From assembly GCA_032173965.1 (NCBI GenBank), contig CM063288.1, forward strand, positions 17,486,001 through 17,550,000: a DNA stretch of 64,000 nt, in the 5' to 3' direction. Shown piece after piece: positions 23,985-34,719 of the stretch. Both the position numbers and the translations under genes were made by a program. Position 1 is the first letter of the stretch. Each line of letters opens with the position of its first letter. This stretch comes from Sitta carolinensis. Lineage: Eukaryota > Chordata > Aves > Passeriformes > Sittidae. The notes below the pieces were generated by a model. The model worked only from the letters and a program-made list of their open reading frames with translations. It was not told the DNA's origin and ran no database searches.

Positions 23985-26900
23985 CAGTTTGTATGCTCAA
24001 CCCTACTTTAATTCTGCGTTGCTCGTGAATTAAAAAAACCAGGCTTCTGCTGCCTCTGCCCGGCCACACACACTGAAGAGGGCTCCTCTGACAAAGCCCA
24101 GCCTGGCCGTGTCAGAGCAGGGCGCAGGGCGCAGGGCTCACACCCAGGCAGGGCAGCAGCTCTGCTCTGGGGCAGGGAGCTCTGCTGTGTGCTCTCCTCT
24201 GCCTCTCAGAGCTGGGGGCATGCAGTTTCCATTTGCTCATGCTCGCTCACCCAGGCTGTTATGTGACAGTTAAAAAAATAATGAATACTGTTAAATATGT
24301 ATTAGTAACTTGTTGTTAACAATAAGAGCTAAAGGGAGGACATTTCCAAGCAGTTAATGATTGGCCAGAGGAGAGGCTGGGGTCCTTAGCGTAGTCAGTC
24401 ATTAAATGTGAAGCAATACTCATGCGTTCACCCAGTATTGCTACTTGCATCTTCCGCTCTCTCTTAACATCTCCAGCTTTCTGCACCCCACTGATGGGAA
24501 TTTTCTTTTCTTTTCTCATGTGCCTGCCCTATTCCCAGGCCTTAGTAACTAGCACAGGAAATCTCCACTCACAATAGCCTATGTGGTTTCAAATAAATTT
24601 TGCTTGTATTGCTGATTAAATGAAGATTATTACTATTAAATATTGAAATGAAGATTTTATCCACATTTTAGCAATTACAGATGAAAAAAACTACACCTAT
24701 CAGTGTAATCCATTTATTGGTTTGTAGTGGAAAAATCCTGTAGGGAGTGTCACAATTCCCTGTGCTGTCCCGGAGTGCATTTTGCATTAAGACCTGTGAT
24801 TTAGCTGAAAGATATAAAAAAACCCCACACACAGTCAGACAGATCCCTCCTGGCTACACATCTGAGAAAGCTCAGGAGCATAAGGTCGACACACAGCAAC
24901 TTATGCTCACAAAATGAGCCCAGGACCACCTGTTTCAGATATTAGTATGCAAAGATTTTCAAGGTCTGCAGGTTTTGACCAAACCACACTACTCTTGGGG
25001 GATCTGTTCTCTCTCTCTCTCCCTTCCCCTCTCTCCTTTCTTCCTCCTACTAACCAAGACAGCAAAAGTAATGCAAGTTAAAGGACAGCAAACTACTCAT
25101 GGAAGTATGCTTTAAGTAAAGAAGCTGTTTATCTTGTTACAGGTGTTTGATCCTGAAGTTCAGCCATGAGAAGCAGTTCTTTGACACCAGAGTAATCTCT
25201 GGTGTTACTATAGATTGACTTTACACAAATAGTTACCTTTATTGAGTAATACCCTTTTCCATTTTTTTATTCAGTGTTTCTGAGCTCTGCAGCTTAGTTT
25301 TAACTTTAAGACAGCCACAGTGCATTTTCTTAATTACATAAACTTTATTTGCATAACAAAAAAGTTCTACCGTATTTCATGTAAACCCTGCTACTTCTTA
25401 TTGGACTTCTTTTTATAGTTATAAAAATGATAATTTTAAATAATGAGAACACTGTTCTTACTTTCCTTTTAGGTTCTTTGCTATGCATTTTTAACTATGA
25501 CCTAGAGCTATCCTAGAATGTCTGCAAACAGATAAATCAGTATGTTAGTTATGGATGTATTTATACTCTTCCATAACGCAAGCCATTCTTATTTTTAAAG
25601 TCCATTCCTCTGGAAATCAATCTCAAAAGAAAGGTTGGATGGTACACTGCAATTTGTTGAAACTGCATAATGAAACCAAAGGAAGCAAGCAATGTCATCC
25701 CAGGTAAACATAATTTCTTAAGAATGTATTCAACATTCTTAACAGAGTATTCACTACTGATGCCTCTCACTTTTTCTTTAGTTCAGAGCAGTAGTAATTA
25801 TTAATGCAGTAATCACTGAATTTCACAGCTTTCTGTGCTTTGCAAGCTTTCCGTGAAAAAATAATTTTACAGATTTTTATTATTCAAAGAGATTTAATGA
25901 AGGTTTTGACTAAACAGCTGCTTCTTCACAGCCTGTATTCCTTTCATTTACTATTGCCATTACTGATGTAAGAGGCTCATCACTTTTTCCCTAATTGGAC
26001 AACACTGAAGGTAATAAAGAAGGAGAAGATGGTGTTGTTGAAGTCTTGTAAGGGAAATTTTAAGTTCCTTTTGGAGGGGAACAATTTGTAAATTTGTAGA
26101 TCAGGAAGAGCAAGGACAAGGGAGAGTGGCCAGGCCATTTTAGGACTTCTAAGTACTCCTGAAGTTATTTGGCTCAGAGCTTGCCCATGTCTACCTTAGG
26201 TCATTGGAATGCTTTGGCTAGCATAATTTAAGAAGTAAATTTCCTTGATCATAATAACATGAAAGAACTATTTGGGGAGATTGCAGATGCAGTTTAGAAA
26301 ACCTGATGGTGCATCTGTCACTCATGGGGACAGCCAGCACTCTCCTGCTCAGGAGCCCTCACTGTCAAGTGTCCAACACATCAGTAACTTCACTCTGCCT
26401 GCTTTCATTTTGAGACTGAGTGTCTCTGTTTGAGTCATATCTGTAAGGCTCAGCAGAGTCAGGACTTCCTTGCGGTAGGTGCTTTTCAGCGAGAGCGCTC
26501 CCCGCTGCCTCAGTGAAAGGAGCTTACGTGTGGGATGAGTGGGTACACCTCCAACTCACGGCCTCTGTCCTCCCGCTGACCCCTGGCTCTGCTGCTCCTT
26601 TTTCCCTATTCTGTGCTCGACCTCTTTTCACAATTGCCCATCTTCCTCTGCAGATGGTCTCTCTGCTGTTCTCTCACCTAATATGGATTTTGATTTGTCA
26701 CAGGGAAAAAAAAAAAAAAAAGACAACCAAGAGAAAGAAGGTTGGTTGTGAACTCCACATTTATGCTCCCTGAACAAAAACTCTACCTGCATGAAAATCA
26801 AACAGGGAAGGGAATAAAACATGGTGATTTTGAGACCAGATTTTCTCCTATTCCCTGAGAAGCCCAGAAGTCAGGAAGTCACTGTCAGCTCCCTGTTTCT

Positions 26901-27710
26901 GCATTTCAGCCTTATTTTCAGCACAGGTTAGAATTTTTTGCCACCGCTTTTGGCTCTTATTCGCCTTTCCTGGAGAGGGAAGCATATGGGAATGCTTGAC
27001 GGGGCTTAAGATTCTGCAGTCCTGAGGTAGTGAATACTATTACAACGTCAAGCAGCCCTGAAAGTGCTCCGGCTTCTTCCCAAGGACAGCCCCAAATCTC
27101 CTTACAATCTGCCCGGGCTGTTCTCAGCAAAGCTCTGCAAGACCCCGGGTTTTTCCCCTGGAGATTCGCAGGGTGTTAAAAAAGAGCAATGCTCTGTGTG
27201 GCTAAGCAGTGCTGAAGTGAGACCCTCCAATGACAAACACAACGTGAGCTGAAGACGGAGGCAGTAGCAGTCCTCCCTCCCCCTCAAACCCTGATGGGGC
27301 TTCTGTATCACTACAGATACATTATCTTATTTACAGAATTACAAACTAACGATAGGGTATGAAAATGCAAAGTGCTGTGCTAACCTGGAGTCTCTCAGTT
27401 TCCTCCTTTGGTATATTTGTCTCATAATAAGAGGGATGGTTTTTGTCTGTGAATAATAAACACTTTGAGCTTGAATTAATTCAAATATTTCTCTCCTATC
27501 TCACTTGGTAAAATAATAGGGATATTCCAGGCTATCTCCTATTGCTCATTAATGTTGTGTATATAAATAAGCCAGGTTATCTTTTTCTTGTGAGAAATAT
27601 TTTATCTAACAGGCTCTTGTCTAGTGGTTCCAGTACTCTACCACTCTAAATTAGGACACTTTATCTTAAGGCTTCATAATCTTACGAGACTATAATTGGA
27701 AAGTTTATAA
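23985..27710. other. Non-coding stretch
   Basis: No supported gene is seen. A GC-richer patch near 24040-24220 has short GGCGCAG tandem units but no CpG-island character. A CT-rich run lies at about 25009-25040, and an A16 run at 26706-26721. Other open frames are short. Confidence 0.55.
26706..26721. repeat. (A)16 homopolymer
   Basis: A simple adenine run with no associated transposon end recognised. Confidence 0.9.
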
Positions 27711-27719
27711 AAAAAAATC

Positions 27720-28330
27720 CTGCTTTGTAAGCTTGGCAGCTGAGATAGAAAGAGGGAATGAGAAGGGCTACAGCAGAATTACACCATCACTGCTAGCCTG
27801 ACTCCGCTTGACAGAGCCGTTTAATATTTTGACAAGACAAAATATAAAGCAGCATTTTATTCTGTAGAGACTTCACTAGACACAAGCATGGAAGTGCTTG
27901 TGATCAATAAAGTTTGCGGTGGAGAGTGATTTATTTACAGCAGGGTATTATGTAGAGAAAGAGCTGTGATATTTCCACAGGCTTTGACGGCATAATGGGC
28001 CCCTCTCAATCCTTACATGGAAGGGTTAGATTGTCATGGTTGCTCAGGCAGTATTCAAAACGTTATCTGATCAGCCTTAAAGACTTCAGAACGAGACAGA
28101 TGATTAGTTACCCTAAACGATTCTCATCATGCAGAAATTGATGATTTAATATAGTCAATGACAGACGATTCCATTTGTACTAGATAAAGTGTCTGCGGTT
28201 TGTATCAATCATAATAGAGTTATTATTGAGCATAAAAGAAAAGCATGTTTAATATCATTAATTCCAGATATGTCGCTTTCCACATCTGGCATTCATCCAT
28301 AGAGCAGAACCACTCCAGGCTATCATTCCT
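27720..28330. promoter_or_regulatory. Best candidate conserved non-coding block
   Basis: About 600 bp of repeat-free DNA dense in developmental transcription-factor-like sites. These include GTATCAATCATAA (PBX/HOX-like, 28202), ATCATTAATTCC (28255), GTTATCTGATCAGCC (GATA-like, 28062), GATTAGTTACCCTAAACG, and several ATTTA/TGATTTA cores. Isolated CpGs are retained (TTGACGGC, AAACGATTC, GACGATTCC, GTCTGCGG). No long open frame crosses it. Such texture is usual for deeply conserved enhancers near developmental regulators. This is inference only. Confidence 0.35.
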
Positions 28331-28498
28331 GCCTGTGTGCTGGTGACTCCAGTGTTTTTTGTAATTTCAAAATGTTTTTCAGCACCTCCAGCTAGGTGCA
28401 ATAACAGTTTACAGATTACCTATGTCATCACATTTTGACAAACTTCTCAATCTGATGTGACCTTCATCTTTAGCCATCTGCTTGCCTTTGTTTCTGCC

Positions 28499-28524
<26 letters not shown>
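28499..28524. repeat. (T)26 homopolymer
   Basis: Twenty-six thymines immediately follow the putative conserved block region, with no retroposon body recognised next to them. Confidence 0.9.
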
Positions 28525-28529
<5 letters not shown>

Positions 28530-30869
28530 CCTCTGCAGTTTAAAGCTGTAGTGGTTTGTTCCATATTCTTCTAGGTCAACATTTCACCTGTGTAAATCCA
28601 GAAACACAGACTGAAATGTACAGACAGTAAACCTGGGTTCAAGTCTCAAGGTAGCTGATACTGGCAAACCTCCCAGGCAGATATTTTCATCACTTATATC
28701 AAATGCTTTTTCATCGCTAATTGTTATCAACAATCTCTGCATAAAAATCAGCATTCAAAAAACATCCTATGTGAAGCCAGTCTCTCTGCAGGACCTTTCT
28801 TTTTTTGAATTTCTAGAACATATGGGACAGAGTCTGGATGTTTCTAAAACCAAATCATAAATACCTATAAGTGACTGAGCAGAAACCATGCTGAAAATGC
28901 AGCTCAGTCCACTGCCTGTGCAATTCATGCATTCAGCCATGGAACCCCAACACATACACCAGAGAATCCAAACACATGTGCCTCTGCTGTCCAGGAGGGA
29001 GAATAAAATCCCAGAAAACAGCTGCATCTATGTACAGATATTTTTTCTCTCTATTTTCCTGAATCCCAGCTAAAACTTCAAAGAGGAATGGGAGTTGTTT
29101 ATTTATTTACTCAGATGGACAACTGCATGGTTTTAAGTGCTAAATGCTCAAAAAAAATATTTATAAAAGAGTGTGAGTAATCTTGGTTTTAAACACTGAG
29201 TCCAAGATTCTCCGTCATATTGCTCAAATAAGAAAATTGGCGAGGCATTCTTTTATATGTCATCATAGGGCCTCCTCACCTTTTCTTCCTTCCTTCCATG
29301 GGTGTTTTATACCAGTGGGAAGAACGGTCCAAATGCCAGTTCAAACAACAGGAAGTTTACTGATATTGGAAGCTTTATTTATTTTGTGTTTTATTTTGGA
29401 AGGTGGAGAAAAGAAGGCTGGTAGCATTTCAGGGGCAAAGAGTTGTCCTGCACTTCAGGCTGTGCCATCAAACAAGCATTGTAACATCTCCTATCCTGCA
29501 GAGTTCAATTTAAAGATCAAATTTGCTATTTACCTCACCCTCTCTACTGTCACTCCTCCATAGAAACAACAAGAAAACCAAACCATCTGAGTAACTACTA
29601 CTATATATTCAAGTATTGTAACCAGGGGAGGGAAGAATTGCAGAGGTAGGGCGAATTAGTTGGTAATTCTGGGCAAACCAAGAGGCAGAAAGTTAGGCAC
29701 ATCCCTAAACTGACCTCAAGGCCCAGATAAGGCCATTACCAAGATCAGTTAATATTAATTAATAAAGGTCTTGACCTTCCTACTTTATTTTTATTCTCTC
29801 TGTAGATGCTGATGTTTTCTTCAGTGGTGAAACCCTTTTTTCCTGTAGGGAAGAGCTTGTGGCTGCTAACTCCCAGTGCTCCCCTTTCAGGTGCTGCCCA
29901 TTCTGTTTCTGCAGATCATGGCCCATGAAACCAGACTAGTGAAAGGATGGCATGTTACCACCAGACCTCTCAGCTTCTCTGCCAGCTGATTTTGGTGATC
30001 TGGTTTGCAGAGCATCCCTGAAACTGTTCCTCCAGAGCAGCCAGAGAGAAAGGAGCTGCCCTGATTAGGTGAGGGTAAGCAGCCAAGGGAAGTGAAGAGT
30101 GTCCTAGGAAGACATTGCTGGCAGGGGACATGTTCCAGCAGTGCCATCATCATCTTCTATGGGACTTTAGGCAAAGAACTTCATCCTCAGCCAAGATTGT
30201 TTTAACATCTAAGACAGAAGCTATCCCTAGGAAACTATCAACTGTTGCTGACCTTAACATTATTCACCCCTGTGACCCAAATTTCTGAAAACAGGTGAAA
30301 TGGTTACAATTTTGGTCAACAACTTGAAAAAAAGGGTGACAGGTATCAAGGATGAGACAAGGAGTAATCATTACCCGAATTTTGGTTAGTGATTTTTGCA
30401 TTAAAAATTCTCTCATTGTGAAAATAAAATGAAAATTTAAGTATTCAATACAGGAAGCTATAAATATAAAATATAGGTGCAGAATATAGCATATGGCTTA
30501 AAGCAGTAATGATAAATCACCACAATAACTCAAGTTCACTTGACAGCTGAAACTGCCAGAGCAGAGTAACAGGTGACTGCTTCCTCAGTATCATTAAAGA
30601 TTTTAGTACAGTTATTTCTTGCTGCAAATAAGTATATGCATATGTGCATTTGTATGTATGTATGAGTATGTAAGTGCAAATGAGAGGAATTGCTACAAGC
30701 GAGTTATAAAAATAAGACAGCATGTTTTCAGTTCTTCAGGAAAGCCCTGAAAGTATTTTCCTCTTAATCTTCTTACTGGAAATTACTACTATCTGAGGAC
30801 ACCTACCTTTGGGCTTTGATTTCTAGCACGAGACATGGGGGAAGATGCCTGGTTTGACAGGTGATGATG

Positions 30870-30897
30870 ATGTTAGCATGCTCTCACATGCTAACAT
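30870..30897. repeat. Perfect 11-bp inverted repeat
   Basis: ATGTTAGCATG is followed by a six-base loop (ctctca) and then CATGCTAACAT. It is a perfect hairpin or cruciform arm with no T-run after it, so it is not a terminator-like signal. The right arm merges into a second CTCTCACAT unit, suggesting local slippage. Confidence 0.85.
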
Positions 30898-30954
30898 GTG
30901 CTCTCACATATTCTCTAAGAATCATCTCATGGCAAACAGATCCACCACCTCTTG

Positions 30955-30972
30955 AAAAAAAAAAAAAAAAAA
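30955..30972. repeat. (A)18 homopolymer
   Basis: A simple adenine run. Confidence 0.9.
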
Positions 30973-32215
30973 GAAACTGCCCAAAATCTGAAAGGAAAAT
31001 ATCATTCAAATTAATCTCCAGCATACAAAAAATTCCTATTGAAGAAAATGGCTGTTGGTAAGACTAAAAATAAACAAACTCTAAAAGAAGATTTAGGAAG
31101 TGATGGAAGAATGAGATATCCTGGATCACAGCAGAGAATATATAGGTAGACATTTTTAAAGACTGAATCACTGCCTGAATAAGATTTCTAGTCTTGAGAA
31201 TTAAAAGGTTCAGAAAAAGCTCATGAAATCAAAAATATTAGAGGGTACTGACAGAGCCATATAAAATGCAGAAGGTGAAATTTTCTGTATTGTTAGGAGA
31301 TAAGAAAAAGAGTAATGACTGCTTTAAGTGGGCAAGGTGTAGAAAAAGAGCAATAATACAAACTGAGAGGAGGTACAGACACTGGGCACTCTCTGCTCCA
31401 GTGTGTGTATCTGGTATACTCCACCACTCATCTGGCCATGTTGTGGCCACAGTAGAATGCAGCTTTTGCCTCCTGCAGAGGGCACAGCTATCTAGTCTTC
31501 TCCACCACAGGTTCCTACTCAGATGGAAATAGGATCTGTGAAGACAACATGCTGCTGTTGACAGTCACAGCTGGTCCCCCGACCAGCAGCCTTACATTTC
31601 CCCTTGCTTTGTCCCTGCTTCACTTTGCCTGATACCTTGTATTCCCTGACTCTCTGGAACAGCTGTCTTCTGCAGCCCTTGGATTCTTCTCTTAAGCACT
31701 AGATTTCTACACCACTTTAGCATTCCCAACACTCTCCCAGAGTTTTGTACCCACCTCCCATTCACAGGTCCAGTCTCTGGACCCGCTGAAACAGTGGGAA
31801 ATGGCAGGCAGGCAGCCACACAGGCAGTGTCACTTCTGCACACGGGTCCTGGTGGGAGCAGCCCTTGTTATCAGTGACCACAGCTCAGCATTAACCCCCT
31901 TGTAAGATGTGCAGCATGGCTTCCTCGCTGCACCCAGGACAATTCCTACAATGGAAAATAAAATTGCTTAGAAGCTTAAAATGAACAATTACGAGAATGA
32001 TGAGAATTATTATACAATACTAGTGGGGACTGAGGGATGTGAAAGACACCTTAGGAAGATGCTGGAGAGAAAAAAAAAAACATGACAGCTTTAGTGTTGG
32101 ATGGGTGCTAGCAGTAGAGTTTTTCCCAGATGCATTCAGGTGAGCAGTGGATCCCAGGCCCTAGTAAAGGACTCCTTAGCCTGACAGACCCTAGCCTACC
32201 CCCTTGCCATTTTAG

Positions 32216-32242
<27 letters not shown>
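32216..32242. repeat. (A)27 homopolymer
   Basis: A simple adenine run following CCATTTTAG. No retroposon body is recognised upstream. Confidence 0.9.
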
Positions 32243-32246
<4 letters not shown>

Positions 32247-32954
32247 TTTTCTCACTAGTTTTGTAAGCCAGCCATGATTTACAACTCCTTGTCCAACAAC
32301 AGGATTTTCCCATGAGAATCAATCCCTTTTCAGTTTCAGACCTGTCTCCAAAATCTCAAGATGTTTGGTTAAAGTGACATTTCAGCCACTTTCCTTCAGC
32401 AAAAGTGACACTGAGCACAATAGCAGAGAAACTGAGGGATGTATGTAGACAGGCAAGAAAATCAAACTCAAGAACCAGTGCTGTGTGGAGCCACTTAAAG
32501 TCAAGACATATATTTTATTTCTCACCTTTCAAGCAAATACATGTCTTTGTGTCCACTCTTTAGGGTTACATGGAAAAGTGAAACCTTGGAGACAGGAAAG
32601 AAAGAGACAACAGGTTATTACAGACCTCACTGCTGTCCTGAGTGATTCTTCCTTTTCTCCATATAGTGAATTAGCTCTTTGTAGAATTGAGTTCAAGTCT
32701 TAAGACATAGTAAATTACTATTCTAATTTACCAGTGTCAGCTCTGTTTCAAACCACTGTTAATCATTTAGTTTTGTGTGTTTTACAAAGTTGAGACAGAT
32801 ATTTCTAAAGGTATTGTGGGGCACATGGGGGTACATCTTACATACTTACACACACATATATCAATAAATCCACAGTTATTAAAATTTATCTCTAAGAAAC
32901 TGTGTTTGAGTTCCAATCCAGCTTGCGGTAAACACCATCCAGTAATTTTGTTCG

Positions 32955-33037
32955 GTTGTTTGTTTTTGGGTTTTTTTTGTGTGTGTGTGTTTTTTGTTGT
33001 TTTTTTTTTGTTTGTTTGTTTGTTTTTGGGTTTTTTT
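32955..33037. repeat. T-rich / GT / TTTG low-complexity tract
   Basis: The order is GTTTGTTTTTGGGTTTTTTTTG, then (GT)5, a long T-rich run, (TTTG)4 and GGGTTTTTTT. It is a near copy in layout of the tract at 17908-17960. Confidence 0.85.
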
Positions 33038-34560
33038 AATGCAGGTCATTAATTCAGTTAAAATTCTGTTAAAACAGTGCAGTTGATATAATTCCTTGTA
33101 ATCAAAGCAGTTTGAGGTTTAGTTTGCTGTAATTGTACTGCTACAGACTTTAAACACTCTAAAATACAGGGGAGTATGTGCTGTTGCAGCCCCAGCAAGC
33201 ATCACCACAAGTGTCTGTGGCTTCTCCATAGCTTTCCTATGCCTTTCCATATTATCATCTTTACACTTGATCTTATAAAGAGTTTATATTTGCATCCTGA
33301 CAGTTTGATATTATTTTTCTTTTTCTGAACTTGATGTTTGATGCCTCAGCATAACTGAAGGCAAATCCACCCACAGTATCATGCAAAGCAGAAGTGTTCA
33401 TTCCCCTACTTGGTTTTGCACAGCTTCCCTAAGCCCTGGGTTTTCTCCTGAAGATTTCACTCTTAGCCAGTCCGTTTTCTGTATCCTCCAGGAGGGATTG
33501 TGCTGTGTATTTTCCACCACTGGATATACTATTCTGCCCTTAAAATATGCACATTTCTAACACCTTGTTTTCCTTTAAAGAGCTAAAAGCATAGGATCAT
33601 CTTCCCCTGGCTCTCTCTTGCTGGCTGACCAACAAGGAAGGAGTGGGCTCAGAAGGATTATCACAGGAAATTAACCTGCAAATGGACAGGGCAGAGATGA
33701 AAACAAATCAAGGTATAAGTGCCTAAAATTGACCTGAGTGATGCAGTTGGTAGGATACCTTTGGAAGGGTGGGTTTGTACTGCAGCGAACTTCAGAAAGG
33801 CTTTCTGGCTTGGTCTGTCATTCCCAACATGAGGAATAGTATCTGTAGCTGAAACAACTTGCAGAGAAATCTCCTCATATTAAGAAAAATGTAAACAAAA
33901 TTGATTGGTTCAGAGCTTGTATGAGGATATCTGGACATACTGTGACTGACAAATCATCTCTCTGAGAATATATACACAATCCCCACCTTGTTCCGGCCTG
34001 CAGGGTCTTTATTACAGAGATCAGTTAAAGAAAATCTCCTTAGAAGTGTTCATTTCCCATTCCTGCACAGTCCTAGGTTCCCCATGTGCTCCATGTTCCT
34101 GAGGTCTGGCATGTGGGAGGAGAGTTTCTTGCCACATTTTTGGACAGGATCCTACCTGGCATACTCTCCTAAAATCACAGTCTAGAACTCAGACCTCACA
34201 TACTGTCATGACCTTTAGCCAGAATGATTTGCATATATTCATGTCTATATAGAACAAAAGCTCAGTAAAAATATATGGAAGTGTCCAACTAGTATATCAG
34301 GTCGTTAGTTGTTCTGTCCCTTCATATGATTAGGTATTTTTCACATAAAAATGTACTACAATATCTACTAAGGGCAAAGCTGTGAAAACTCAGAACACCT
34401 TTGATCAAACTTGCTGAAAATGAAACCAAAGAAAAGGAATCTTACAGCCCACATTATATAAACAGATGACAAAGTAAAAATGAATGTATTTGCTGCCACC
34501 CTACTTTGCAGCACATGCAGTGTACACCTACAACACAATAACATACATTACTGAATAATA

Positions 34561-34715
34561 AATCACACTTTGATCCAAATAACCCAAAGCATTTTACAAA
34601 CACTAATTAAAATTTGAAATATCTCTCTGAGGTACTTAAACAACAATGTACATAATTTGTAAGTGGGAAAAGTGAGCCAAGGGAAGGTTAAATGAACTCT
34701 ATCAGGATGAGAAGG
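34561..34715 (+). repeat. Old MIR/L3-type 3' tail
   Basis: 'aacccaaagcattttacaaacactaattaaaa' is followed by 'ctctgaggtactt', 'aagtgggaaaagtgagccaagggaaggttaaatgaact'. The same order occurs in the conserved tail of ancient amniote MIR/L2/L3-related elements (…aaagcactttacaaacattaattaa…ctgaggc…gaggttaagtgact). It is strongly decayed, and the exact family cannot be chosen by eye. Confidence 0.5.
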
Positions 34716-34719
34716 GGAA

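Larger units (their letters stand above)
28530..34555. other. Non-coding stretch with homopolymers
   Basis: No supported gene is seen. It holds A-runs at 30955-30972 (18) and 32216-32242 (27), the inverted repeat at 30870-30897, and a T/GT tract at 32955-33037. The segment 31560-31960 is GC-richer and ends in a polyadenylation-like AAAATAAAA. A solo LTR is conceivable there, but I see no terminal TG..CA pair or target duplication. Confidence 0.5.

Noticed and set aside
31560..31960. Possible solo LTR with AATAAA near its right end
   Set aside because: No TG...CA termini, no target-site duplication and no match to a remembered avian LTR.
33732..33790. tRNA-like 'gcagttggtaggat' A-box with a weak GGGTTTGTACTG B-box
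   Set aside because: The B box deviates too far and no acceptor stem or SINE tail is visible.
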